DNA of 64,000 bases from an uncultured Paracoccaceae bacterium (lineage in GTDB: Bacteria; Pseudomonadota; Alphaproteobacteria; Rhodobacterales; Rhodobacteraceae). The notes under the pieces are model-generated. The model saw only the letters and a list, made by a program, of their open reading frames with translations. It made no database searches and had not been told where the DNA came from. The translations under genes were made by a program, and so were the position numbers. Below are positions 33,183 to 41,321 of this stretch, in pieces. Within the stretch, counting starts at the first letter, position 1; every line of letters begins with the position of its first letter. The stretch is taken from contig CALMSR010000058.1 of NCBI GenBank assembly GCA_937872465.1, forward strand, positions 1-64,000, given 5' to 3'.

Positions 33183-34079
33183 TCAACCGATCCACGGCGC
33201 GATCTCGGGCCGCGCCATGACCTCCGCCATCCGCGCCTCGCCGTCGCCCAGGCGCATGAGCATCGGCGCCCGCGTCGGGCCGGGGTCGATGCCGATGGCG
33301 CGGAACGCCGCCTTCATTCCCGGCAGGACGCCGGTGTCGAGCAGCGCCTCGACGAACCGGGCCGAGATGTCCTGCAGGCGCATGGCTTCGCCGAGATCGC
33401 CTGCGCGGATCGCACGATCGAGCGCCACGTAGAGCCGGCCGAGCAGGTTGTAGGTCGTGCCGATCCCGCCGTCGGCCCCCAGCACGGCGCCGCCTAGATA
33501 GATCTCGTCGAAGCCGAAGTAGAGCGTGGCGTCGGGGCAGCGCCGGCGCAGCATCGAGAGCTTGAACATGTCGGTCGAGGTGAACTTCAGCCCGGCGACC
33601 TTCGGCAGGTCCATGATCGCGACCAGCGTGTCGAGCCCGATCGGGCGGCCGGTGCGGATCGGAACCTCGTAGACGATCAGCGGCAGCTCGGTCGCGGCCT
33701 GAAGCTCGCGGTAATAGGCGAGGATCTCGGCATCGCTGAACGGGTAGGAATGCGGCGGCAGCGCCGAGAGCGCGTGATAGCCGAGCCCGGCCGCGTTGCG
33801 CGCCAGGCGAATCGAATCGCGCAGCGACGGCGCGCCCACATGGGCGATCAGCGTCATGCCCGTTGCCCCGGCATCGGCCGCGACGACCGCCTGCTGGGCG
33901 AGCAGTTCCTCCACGTCGAGAAGCCCCGACTCACCGCTGCTGCCGCCCACGTAGAGCCCGGCAAGTCCCTGTTTCTGCACGTATTCGTCCAGCGTGCGCT
34001 GGCGTTCGGGGCTGAAGCTGCCGTCGTCGGCGAGCCCGGTCATCAGTGCGGCATACATTCCCGAAAGCGGTCTGGTCAT
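33183..34079 (-). CDS. nanA: N-acetylneuraminate lyase (DapA/NAL family)
   Basis: Cleaves N-acetylneuraminate to pyruvate and N-acetylmannosamine. The 298-residue TIM-barrel protein has LYVGGSSGESGLLDVEE (pyruvate carboxylate site, ~residues 41-57), the tyrosine of IVYEVPIRTG (~137) and the Schiff-base lysine in AGLKFTSTDMFKLSMLRR, where KFTS is typical of sialic-acid lyases rather than DapA. Start at 34079 (MTRPLSGM). It faces the GntR gene across a promoter region with a FadR-type palindrome. The 282 bases downstream show no gene or clear signal. Confidence 0.88.
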   Translation of the reverse strand: MTRPLSGMYAALMTGLADDGSFSPERQRTLDEYVQKQGLAGLYVGGSSGESGLLDVEELLAQQAVVAADAGATGMTLIAHVGAPSLRDSIRLARNAAGLGYHALSALPPHSYPFSDAEILAYYRELQAATELPLIVYEVPIRTGRPIGLDTLVAIMDLPKVAGLKFTSTDMFKLSMLRRRCPDATLYFGFDEIYLGGAVLGADGGIGTTYNLLGRLYVALDRAIRAGDLGEAMRLQDISARFVEALLDTGVLPGMKAAFRAIGIDPGPTRAPMLMRLGDGEARMAEVMARPEIAPWIG

Positions 34080-34149
34080 GGCGTGTTCCCAAGGAGCGAC
34101 GTTCGTTGGTGAGTATATAATGCATTTTTGGTTTGACAAGATTTCTGTT

Positions 34150-34160
34150 TGGTATTACCA
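34150..34160. promoter_or_regulatory. FadR-type operator TGGTATTACCA between nanA and the GntR gene
   Basis: A perfect 11-bp palindrome fitting the TNGTNNNACNA pattern of FadR-subfamily GntR regulators. It lies 39-49 bases before the regulator start and 71-81 before nanA, within an AT-rich patch (TATATAAT, TTGACA-like TTTGACAAG). It is probably the binding site of the GntR protein encoded next to it. Confidence 0.55.
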
Positions 34161-34198
34161 GATCAGCATTCCACGGCGAGAGGGAGGGCGCAGAGGAC

Positions 34199-34960
34199 AT
34201 GACGGAGGACACCGCTTCGACCGCCCAGCGCGCCAGGAGCGCACCCGATGCGATCGCCGAGGCCCTGATCGGCGAGATCCGATCGGGCGGGCTCGCCGCA
34301 GGAACGCCCCTGCCCCCGGAGCGGGAGCTCTGCGAGCGCTTCGATGCCTCGCGCCCCACCGTGCGCGAGGCGCTGGCGCTGATGCAGATGCGCGGCTTCC
34401 TGGATGCGGGCGGTGGGCGCAGGCCGCGGACCACGCGCCCGTCGCTGCAGACCATCCTGCTCGCCGCGGCCGATCACATCCGCGACCTGATGGGCGATGC
34501 GGAGGGCGGCGCGCATCTCGAGCAGATGCGCCAGTTCATCGAGACCGGCGCGGCGCGCGAGGCGGCGATGCGCCGCGACCGGGTCCAGCTGGCCCGCCTC
34601 CAGGACGCGCTCGACCGGAACGAAGCCGCCATCGGCACGGCCCGCTTCGCCGAGACGGACATCGCCTTCCACCGTGCGCTGGTGTCGATCGTCGGCAATC
34701 CGGTGATCCTGACGCTGCACGACATGTTCGTCTCGGCGATGCTGGCGCAGCGCCCGCCCGTCGACGACCCCGCCCGCTACGACGCCATCGCCCATGACGA
34801 GCACCGCGCCATCTATGACGCCGTGCTCGGCGGCGACGTGATCGCCGCGACCGACGTCATGGACCGCCATCTGGCGCGATCCTACCGGGCGCGGCTGAAA
34901 GCCCCGAAATCCGGCCTGGCGCCGGCGGAAGACCGATCTCAAGGAGGAATTAGGCAATGA
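34199..34960 (+). CDS. GntR-family (FadR subfamily) regulator, NanR-like
   Basis: The 253-residue regulator has an N-terminal winged helix (DAIAEALIGEIRSGGLAAGTPLPPERELCERFDASRPTVREALALMQMRGFL, residues ~17-68) and an all-helical FCD ligand domain (ETDIAFHRALVSIVGNPVI; IAHDEHRAIYDAVLGGD; MDRHL) with metal-binding histidines. It starts the sialic-acid operon; its stop overlaps the siaP start. Start at 34199 has GAGAGGGAGGG upstream. Control of the nan/sia genes by N-acetylneuraminate or an amino-sugar phosphate is inferred from position and the nearby operator. Confidence 0.87.
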   Translation: MTEDTASTAQRARSAPDAIAEALIGEIRSGGLAAGTPLPPERELCERFDASRPTVREALALMQMRGFLDAGGGRRPRTTRPSLQTILLAAADHIRDLMGDAEGGAHLEQMRQFIETGAAREAAMRRDRVQLARLQDALDRNEAAIGTARFAETDIAFHRALVSIVGNPVILTLHDMFVSAMLAQRPPVDDPARYDAIAHDEHRAIYDAVLGGDVIAATDVMDRHLARSYRARLKAPKSGLAPAEDRSQGGIRQ

Positions 34961-35916
34961 CGACGAAGGCAATCATCCTGGCCGGCGCCGCGGCGCTCGC
35001 GCTGGGCACCACGGCCTCGGCCCGCGAGCTGACGCTGGGCATGCAGGACAACGAGGCGACCCCGGTCTACAAGGGCGCCGAGGAATTCGCCCGGAAGCTC
35101 GAGGAGATCTCGGGGGGCGAGCTGACCGTCAACCTGTTCCCCTCGGCCACGCTCGGCGACTTCAAGGCGATGGTGCAGCAGGCCCAGGCGGGCGAGCTCG
35201 ACATGGTCATCACGGGCTATCCCGACATGTCCTACACCATCCCCGAGCTCAAGCTGATCGGCGCGCCCTATGTCGTTGGCGACTATGCCCAGCTCAAGGA
35301 GATCGTCGCCGGTCCCTGGGGGCAGGCAATGGCCGCGAAGTTCGAGGAACAGGGCATCCACGTGCTCGACGTCTGGTACTACGGCACCCGCCAGACCACC
35401 GCGAACAAGCCGATCGACGCGATCGAGGACATGGCGGGCCTGCGCCTGCGCACGCCGAACGTGCCCTTCCTGATCGCCTATGCCGAGGCCGTCGGCGCGA
35501 CGCCGGCCCCCGTCGCCTTCCCCGAGGTCTACCTCGCGCTGCAGACCAACCAGGTCGATGCCCAGGAGAACCCGCTGACGACGATCGACGCCCAGAAGTT
35601 CTACGAGGTGCAGAGCTCGATCGCGATGACCAACCACTTCGTCGCATCCTCGGCGGTGCTGATGGGCGCGGGCACCTGGGAGGGCTTCTCGGACCAGGAG
35701 AAGGAATGGGTGACCACCGCCATCCATGACGGCGGCACGCTGAACGACGAGCTGCTGCAGAAGGGCGAGGCGGAGCTGGTCGCGGCCTTCGAGGAGAAGG
35801 GGCTGACGATCACCCATCCCGATCTCGCGCCGTTCAAGGCCGCGATGCAGCCTTATTACGACACGCTCGAGGCGGAGTTCGGCGAGGGCGCCATCGCCGC
35901 GGTCACCGCGAAATAG
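34957..35916 (+). CDS. siaP: sialic acid TRAP transporter substrate-binding protein SiaP
   Basis: The 319-residue periplasmic DctP-family protein has a signal peptide (MTTKAIILAGAAALALGTTASA). It matches H. influenzae SiaP closely in the ligand region: YYGTRQTTANKPI (binding Arg), MAGLRLRTPNVP (carboxylate-binding Arg), AYAEAVGATPAPVAFPEVYLALQTNQVDAQENPL and AQKFYEVQSSIAMTNHF. These stretches are specific enough to assign sialic acid rather than C4-dicarboxylates. Its start overlaps the regulator stop (ATGA) and has AAGGAGGAA. A GC-rich hairpin follows the gene. Confidence 0.92.
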   Translation: MTTKAIILAGAAALALGTTASARELTLGMQDNEATPVYKGAEEFARKLEEISGGELTVNLFPSATLGDFKAMVQQAQAGELDMVITGYPDMSYTIPELKLIGAPYVVGDYAQLKEIVAGPWGQAMAAKFEEQGIHVLDVWYYGTRQTTANKPIDAIEDMAGLRLRTPNVPFLIAYAEAVGATPAPVAFPEVYLALQTNQVDAQENPLTTIDAQKFYEVQSSIAMTNHFVASSAVLMGAGTWEGFSDQEKEWVTTAIHDGGTLNDELLQKGEAELVAAFEEKGLTITHPDLAPFKAAMQPYYDTLEAEFGEGAIAAVTAK

Positions 35917-35931
35917 CCGTCGCCGGCCGCA

Positions 35932-35951
35932 CCGGGGGCCCCGGCCCCCGG
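35932..35951 (+). terminator. hairpin between siaP and siaQ (possible attenuator)
   Basis: CCGGGGGCC and GGCCCCCGG form a 9-bp all-GC stem with a 2-base centre, in the 61-base siaP-siaQ gap. There is no T-run, so it more likely protects the siaP end of the transcript or partly reduces siaQM expression, as is common after binding-protein genes. Confidence 0.5.
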
Positions 35952-35977
35952 ACATCCTGCCGCAGGGGAAAGAACCA

Positions 35978-36463
35978 GTGAAACCGCTCCGCAAGTACAG
36001 CGCCGAGGGGGTCGTCGCATCGGCGCTCTTCGTCGTCCTCATCCTCGTGCTGGTGATCCAGATCTTCGGCCGCACGCCGCTCTTCACCGGTCCGGTCTGG
36101 ACCGAGGAAGCCGCGCGCTGGCTGTGGGTCTGGATGGCGATGATCGGCATCGCCGAGGTGGAGCGCACCGACAGCCAGCTCCGCATGGGCTTCATGGTCG
36201 AGAAGCTGTCCCGCCGCGCGCGCGCAATCGTCTTCACGCTGATCGACCTCGCCTATCTGGGGATCGTGCTGAACCTGATCTGGATCGGATGGCAGACGAT
36301 CCGGCGCACCTGGTCGAACGAGGCCGTCACCCTGCCGGTCAGCGACGCGGTCCTCTATGCCTCGGGCTTCGTCGCCATGATCCTCGTCGCCAATCGCGTC
36401 ATCCGCCGGCTGACGGGGATCGGTCACCGTCACGCCGCCGATGAAGTGGAAACCCCGCTATGA
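35978..36463 (+). CDS. siaQ: sialic acid TRAP transporter small membrane subunit SiaQ (DctQ)
   Basis: The 161-residue protein has four hydrophobic helices and DctQ marks: IQIFGRTPLFTGPVWTEEAARWLWVWMAMIGIAEVERTDSQLRMGFM, with the WxEExARxLxxW segment. It begins at GTG 35978 (MKPLRKYS) after CAGGGGAAAG. It is separate from SiaM here, unlike the SiaQM fusion of Haemophilus. It overlaps siaM by ATGA. Confidence 0.88.
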   Translation: MKPLRKYSAEGVVASALFVVLILVLVIQIFGRTPLFTGPVWTEEAARWLWVWMAMIGIAEVERTDSQLRMGFMVEKLSRRARAIVFTLIDLAYLGIVLNLIWIGWQTIRRTWSNEAVTLPVSDAVLYASGFVAMILVANRVIRRLTGIGHRHAADEVETPL

Positions 36464-37734
36464 TCCTGACGATCATCGCCGTCACCTGGCTGCTTCTGGT
36501 CCTCGTCGGCGTGCCCATCGGCATTTCGATGATCCTCGTGTCGATGGGCTATTTCTACTGGACCGGCATGGGGCTGGCCTTCGCCATGTCCCGCATGGTG
36601 GACGGGCTCAACAGCTTTCCGATGCTCGCCGTGCCGCTCTTCATCCTCGCCGCGGGGATTCTCAACGGCGCGGGCATCACCAACCACCTCTTCGGCTTCG
36701 CCCGGGCGCTCGTGGGGCATGTCCGCGGCGGGCTCGGCCATGTGAACGTGCTGGCGAGCCTCTTCTTCTCGGGCATGTCCGGATCGGCCCTCGCCGACGC
36801 CGGCGGCCTCGGCAAGATGGAGATCGAGGCCATGCGCAAGGCGGGCTACGACGACGAGTTCGCCGGCGCCGTGACGGCGGCCTCCTCGATGATCGGCCCG
36901 CTGGTGCCGCCCTCGATCACCATGGTGCTCTACGGCGTCATCTCGAACACCTCGATCGGCCAGCTCTTCCTCGGCGGCGTGGTGCCGGGCGTGCTCTGCG
37001 CGGTCGCATTGATGGTGATGGTCTACGCCATCGCCTCGCGCCGCGACTATCCGCGCGACGTCTGGCCGGGCGTGGCGGCCATCGGCCGGCTCTTCCTGCG
37101 CTCCTTCCCGGCGCTGCTCACGCCCGCGGTGATCGTCGGCGGTATCTTCAGTGGCTGGTTCTCGCCCACCGAGGCGGCCGCCGTCACCGTGCTCTATGCG
37201 ATCCTGATCGACCTTCTCTTCTATCGCGAGCTGACCTGGCGCCGGCTCTGGGACGCGATCTACGAGACGACCGCCACCTCGGCGGGCATCGCCACGATCA
37301 TCGCCGGGGTCTCCCTGCTCGGCTACGTGCTCGCCCGCGAACAGGCGCCGCAGCAGATCGCGACGATGTTCCTCGCCATCGCCGACGGGCCGGTGAGCTT
37401 CCTGATCGCGGTCAACCTGATGATCTTCGTCCTCGGCATGTTCATCGAATCGCTGGTGATCCTGCTGATCGTGGTGCCGATCCTCGTGCCGATCGCGCTC
37501 GGCTTCCATATCGACCCGGTCCATTTCGGCATCATCGTCGTGCTGAACCTGATGATCTCGATCCTGACCCCGCCGATGGGCATGGCGCTCTTCGTGGTGG
37601 CGCAGGTGGGCAACATCCCCTTCCAGCGGCTCGCGACCGCCATCCTGCCCTGGCTGATCCCGCCGATCGTGGTGCTCATCCTCGTCTGCGCCTTCCCGGT
37701 TCTCTCGACCGGCCTGCCGAGCCTGATGCGATGA
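36460..37734 (+). CDS. siaM: sialic acid TRAP transporter large membrane subunit SiaM (DctM)
   Basis: The 424-residue DctM-family permease has 11-12 hydrophobic helices. Marks are GVPIGISMILVSMGYFYW, LAVPLFILAAGILNGAGITNHLFGFARALVGHVRGGLGHVNVLASLFFSGMSGSALADAGGLG, SSMIGPLVPPSITMVLYG and GGIFSGWFSPTEAAAVTVLYA. It drives Na+-coupled uptake together with SiaP and SiaQ. Start overlaps the siaQ stop and its own stop overlaps nanE. Confidence 0.93.
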   Translation: MILTIIAVTWLLLVLVGVPIGISMILVSMGYFYWTGMGLAFAMSRMVDGLNSFPMLAVPLFILAAGILNGAGITNHLFGFARALVGHVRGGLGHVNVLASLFFSGMSGSALADAGGLGKMEIEAMRKAGYDDEFAGAVTAASSMIGPLVPPSITMVLYGVISNTSIGQLFLGGVVPGVLCAVALMVMVYAIASRRDYPRDVWPGVAAIGRLFLRSFPALLTPAVIVGGIFSGWFSPTEAAAVTVLYAILIDLLFYRELTWRRLWDAIYETTATSAGIATIIAGVSLLGYVLAREQAPQQIATMFLAIADGPVSFLIAVNLMIFVLGMFIESLVILLIVVPILVPIALGFHIDPVHFGIIVVLNLMISILTPPMGMALFVVAQVGNIPFQRLATAILPWLIPPIVVLILVCAFPVLSTGLPSLMR

Positions 37735-38405
37735 GCGTGCTGGAGCGGCTCCGGGGCGGGCTGGTGGTCTCCTGCCAGCCCGTCGACGGCGGGCCGATGG
37801 ACCGGCCGGGGATCGTCGCCGCCATGGCCCGGGCCGCGGTCGCCGGCGGCGCCGCCGGGCTGCGGATCGAGGGGGTGGAGAACCTGCGGGCGACCCGGCC
37901 GCTGGTCGAGGTGCCGGTCATCGGCATCGTCAAGCGCGACCTCCCCGGCAGCCCGGTGCGCATCACCGTGACCGCGGCGGATGCGCAGGCGCTGATCGCG
38001 GCCGGCGCGGAAATCGTCGCCTATGACGCCACGCCGCGACCGCGGACGCAGGCCCGCGACGACATCCTCGCGGCGATCCTCGCGGGCGGCGCGCTCGCCA
38101 TGGCCGATTGCGCCGATCTCGCGGACGGCCGGGCGGCGCTGGCCGGCGGTGCCGCAATCCTCGGCACGACGCTCTCGGGCTATACCGGGGAAACCGCGAC
38201 GGGCGAGGCGGGCCCGGACTTCGAGCTGATCCGGGAGTTTCGCGGCCTCGGCGCCTTCGTCATGGCGGAGGGGCGGCTGAATACCCCCGAACGCGCCGCG
38301 GCGGCCATGCGCGCGGGGGCCGATGCCGTCACGGTGGGCAGCGCGCTGACGCGGCTCGAGCTCGTCACCGGCTGGTTCGCCGATGCCGTTCGGGCCGGGC
38401 GATGA
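37731..38405 (+). CDS. nanE: N-acetylmannosamine-6-phosphate 2-epimerase NanE
   Basis: Converts ManNAc-6-P to GlcNAc-6-P. The 224-residue TIM-barrel protein has GGLVVSCQPVDGGPMDRP at the N-terminus, VIGIVKRDLPGSPVRITVT with the catalytic lysine, the D in IVAYDATPRPR, AMADCADLADG, ILGTTLSGYTGE and VMAEGRLNTPERAAAAMRAGADAVTVGSALTR. These are the standard NanE signatures. Start ATG 37731 overlaps the siaM stop (ATGA) and its stop overlaps nanK. Confidence 0.94.
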   Translation: MSVLERLRGGLVVSCQPVDGGPMDRPGIVAAMARAAVAGGAAGLRIEGVENLRATRPLVEVPVIGIVKRDLPGSPVRITVTAADAQALIAAGAEIVAYDATPRPRTQARDDILAAILAGGALAMADCADLADGRAALAGGAAILGTTLSGYTGETATGEAGPDFELIREFRGLGAFVMAEGRLNTPERAAAAMRAGADAVTVGSALTRLELVTGWFADAVRAGR

Positions 38406-39262
38406 CCGAGGGATTCGCCGTCGACCTGGGAGGCACGAAGACCGCCGCGGCGCGGATCCTGGCCGGCCGCATCGAAGACCGCCTCCAGGCTCCGACCGAC
38501 GGGCAGGCGGGGTTTCGGGCCCAGATCGAGTCGATGGCGGCGCTGCTCGATCGCCTCGGCTACCGGTCTGGGACGCGGCTCGGCGTCGCGGTGGCCGGGC
38601 GCGTCGACGCGGCGGGACGCTGGCAGGCGGTGAATGCCGGCACGCTGAAGGGGATCGCGGGCGAGCCGCTGCTCGACCGCCTGCGGGACCGCTTCGGCAC
38701 CGAGATCATGCTCAGGAACGATGCGGCCGCCGCGACCCTGGCCGAGGCGCGGCTCGGCGCCGGGCGGGGCGCCGGGCGCTTCGGCTACCTGACCGTCTCG
38801 ACCGGCGTGGGCGGCGGCGTCGTCCTCGGCGGCCGCCTGCTGGCGAGCCGGGACGGGCTCGCGGGGCATGTCGGCTTCGTGTCCTCGCCCTTCAGCGACG
38901 ACCCATGCGGCTCGGGCCGCCGCGGCACCGTCGAATCCGTCGCGGCCGGCCGGGCCATCGCCCTTGCCGCCGGGACGGAGGACGCGCGCGCCGCCTTCGC
39001 CGCCGCCACGCCCCGGGCCGCCGCCGCGATCGACCGGTCCGCCGGCGCCATCGCGCGCCTCTGCGCGGATCTGCAGGCGATCTTCGGCCTCGACCGGATC
39101 GCCATCGGCGGCAGCGTGGGCCTCGCGCAGGGCTATCTGCCCCGCGTCCTCGACCATCTCTCCGGGGAACCGCCGCTCTTCCGGGTCGAGCTCGTTCCGG
39201 CCGAGCTTGGCCAGGACAGCGCGCTTCTGGGGGCGCTCCTGCCGGAGGGACCCACGGAATGA
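38402..39262 (+). CDS. nanK: ROK-family N-acetylmannosamine kinase NanK
   Basis: Phosphorylates ManNAc to ManNAc-6-P. The 286-residue ROK kinase has the ATP loop FAVDLGGTKTAAARI (residues ~5-19), the catalytic aspartate in MLRNDAAAATLAEARLGAGRG, TVSTGVGGGVVLGG and AGHVGFV. The ROK zinc motif CxCGxxGCxE is largely lost (DPCGSGRRGTVES keeps one cysteine), as reported for some NanK and rhizobial forms. It is the last gene of the operon and overlaps nanE (ATGA). Glucokinase-type activity is the main alternative; the context favours ManNAc. Confidence 0.88.
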   Translation: MTEGFAVDLGGTKTAAARILAGRIEDRLQAPTDGQAGFRAQIESMAALLDRLGYRSGTRLGVAVAGRVDAAGRWQAVNAGTLKGIAGEPLLDRLRDRFGTEIMLRNDAAAATLAEARLGAGRGAGRFGYLTVSTGVGGGVVLGGRLLASRDGLAGHVGFVSSPFSDDPCGSGRRGTVESVAAGRAIALAAGTEDARAAFAAATPRAAAAIDRSAGAIARLCADLQAIFGLDRIAIGGSVGLAQGYLPRVLDHLSGEPPLFRVELVPAELGQDSALLGALLPEGPTE

Positions 39263-39567
39263 AGGTTCCGACATTCGACCCCGCCGGTCTCCGCCCGCGG
39301 TAGCAGCACCCTGGATTGACGGGAAGCGTGCCGATGGGGATCCGACCGTGGCCGAGGATCCCCTGCGCCGGGATTGCGGCGATGCCGAGCGGCCACGGGA
39401 AACCGCAAGCGCCGAGGCAAGGCTGCCGGATCTCCGCCCCTCGCCGCTTTGCAGCATCGCGCCTCGCGGGGGATGGCAAGGCGCTTGCCCGCGGGGAAGG
39501 CGGTGCGGTAGGCTCGTCGCCCTACGAGGCCGGCAGAGCCCGGTCGCAGAACCGAAAGGCCAGGCCC
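39263..39567. other. gene-free stretch after nanK
   Basis: 305 bases without a convincing reading frame or hairpin with a T-run. It should contain the promoter of the lipoprotein gene at 39568, but no -35/-10 pair stands out. Confidence 0.4.
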
Positions 39568-39765
39568 ATGAAATCCCTCGTCCTCCTCGCCGCCGGCACG
39601 CTCCTGCTCGCCGCCTGCAACGCCGGCACCCCGGATCCCTACATGGAGACGAGCGGCGGCTCCGCCGGCGAGCACGGCGAAGGGTATTGCGATTCGGTTT
39701 CCGCCGATCCCACCGAGATCGAAAACTGGAACACCGAATGCATGCCCGACAGCAACCGACGCTGA
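39568..39765 (+). CDS. small lipoprotein
   Basis: The 65-residue product starts MKSLVLLAAGTLLLAAC; LLLAAC is a lipobox, so the mature 48-residue protein would be acylated at Cys17 and exported. The rest is acidic with two further cysteines (YCDSV and NTECMPD) that could pair, and has no recognised domain. GGCCAGGCCC upstream gives only a weak ribosome site. A hairpin follows the gene. Confidence 0.72.
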   Translation: MKSLVLLAAGTLLLAACNAGTPDPYMETSGGSAGEHGEGYCDSVSADPTEIENWNTECMPDSNRR

Positions 39766-39816
39766 GATCCGCTCCGGCTCCGGCCTCGAGCCTGGCCATT
39801 CCCTGACCCACTCCAT

Positions 39817-39845
39817 GCAGGGCGGGCGGCGCAGCACCGCCCTGC
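39817..39845 (+). terminator. hairpin after the small lipoprotein gene
   Basis: GCAGGGCGG pairs with CCGCCCTGC (9 bp) around an 11-base loop, about 50 bases after the stop codon. No T-run follows. Confidence 0.4.
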
Positions 39846-39976
39846 CCGCCTCTCCCATGCGGCACGGCCCGCGGGCGTATCGGCACGGGCCGCGGCTGCA
39901 TCCGGCCAGGTGTTGCATACGTACCCAAATGCTGCTAGCAAGGGATTGCACGCAGTTCTCGCCCCGAGGTGACCGG

Positions 39977-41143
39977 ATGAAACCCCCCGATGCGGCGCAG
40001 CCGAAGACGGACGCACCCCAGCCGATCCAGCCGGTGGCCGCCCCAGGCGACGTGCTCCAGGTCGAGCGCCACGATTTCGTGGACCTGGTCCCCGAGGGTC
40101 GCAAGCGGGTCCAGTCGATGCAGGGCTTCGACCCCGTCTACACCGACATCGTCGATTACATCGTGCGCTGCACCCATCGCATCTGGGACGAGCGCGACGT
40201 GGGGCTGATCTACAGCCACTATACCCACAATTGCGTCGTCTATACCGCCGCCAAGACCATGTACGACCGCGAGGAGGTGGTGCGGGACACGATCGAGCGG
40301 CTGGTCACCCTCCCCGAGCGCCGCGGCATGGCGACGCAGGTGATCTGGTCGGGCGACGACCGCAGGGGCTTCTACACCTCGCATCTCGTCACCGGATCCG
40401 GGCGCCACAGCCAGCACGGCAGCTACGGCCCGCCCACCGGGCGCACCTTCGTCTCGCGCACCATCGCCGATTGCATGGTCCATAAGAACCGGATCTACCG
40501 CGAATGGATCGTGGCGGATGCCATGGCGATCGTGAAGCAGCTCGGCCTCGACCCCCAGGCCCTGGCCGAGAAGGCGGCGCGGGCGCGGCTCGACAAGGGC
40601 CTGCTCGCCGTCGACATCGGCGAGAACCGGCGCATGGTCGGCCAATACCCGCCCGAGAGCGAGGCGATCCTCGACATCGCCGCCACCGATCTCGAGCGCC
40701 ACACCCTGCAATGGCTGCACGAGGTCTGGAACCGCCGCATGTTCGGCAGGATCAAGGATGTCTACGCCCCGACCGTGATGTACCACGGGCCGCTGATGGC
40801 AGAGCTCACCGGGATCGCCGCGGTGATGCACCAGACCATCGGGCTGATGGGCTCGGTTCCGGATGCGAGCTTCGAGCCGCAGCACATCTGCTCGACCCCC
40901 TGCGCGGAGGGCGGCACCAAGGTCGCGGTCCGCTGGGTGATGGAGGGCCACCACCTCGGCCACGGGCTGCTCGCCGATCTCGGCGAGCCCACGGGCAAGC
41001 GGCTGCAGATCATGGGGATCAGCCATTTCCACTACAGGGACGGGCGCATCGTCGACGAGTGGCGGGTCTACGACCAGCTCGCGCTGCTGACACAGATCAA
41101 GCTCGCGCAGATGGCCGACCAGCGGGAAGCGCCGGCGACCTGA
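39977..41143 (+). CDS. tandem SnoaL-like / NTF2-fold protein (ester cyclase-like)
   Basis: The 388-residue protein appears to hold two NTF2-like halves. The first (~55-180) contains DYIVRCTHRIWDERDVGLIYSHYTHNCVVYTA and RTFVSRTIADCMVHKNRIYREWIVADAMAIVKQLGL. The second (~235-375) repeats the pattern with WLHEVWNRRMFGRIKDVYAPTVMYHGP and MGISHFHYRDGRIVDEWRVYDQLALLTQI. The closing xGRIVxEWxxxDxxxLxxQ segment is typical of SnoaL/ester cyclase proteins. Substrate unknown. Start at 39977 follows CCGAGGTGACCGG. It stands alone between a lipoprotein and prmA. Confidence 0.7.
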   Translation: MKPPDAAQPKTDAPQPIQPVAAPGDVLQVERHDFVDLVPEGRKRVQSMQGFDPVYTDIVDYIVRCTHRIWDERDVGLIYSHYTHNCVVYTAAKTMYDREEVVRDTIERLVTLPERRGMATQVIWSGDDRRGFYTSHLVTGSGRHSQHGSYGPPTGRTFVSRTIADCMVHKNRIYREWIVADAMAIVKQLGLDPQALAEKAARARLDKGLLAVDIGENRRMVGQYPPESEAILDIAATDLERHTLQWLHEVWNRRMFGRIKDVYAPTVMYHGPLMAELTGIAAVMHQTIGLMGSVPDASFEPQHICSTPCAEGGTKVAVRWVMEGHHLGHGLLADLGEPTGKRLQIMGISHFHYRDGRIVDEWRVYDQLALLTQIKLAQMADQREAPAT

Positions 41144-41321
41144 CGGCCGATGCCAGCGGCCCTCGCCGTCGACTCGCTTCCCACGCGGGCCGGCGTTCCC
41201 CGGCCCCATCGACCCCTGGCGACCTCCAGGCGGCGGGCATCGCATCCGGAGCTCGCCGTTCCCGGCGCGACCGTCCCGCAGCATGGCGAGGGCCGCGCCG
41301 GCAAGGGCCGCGGCCCCGCTG

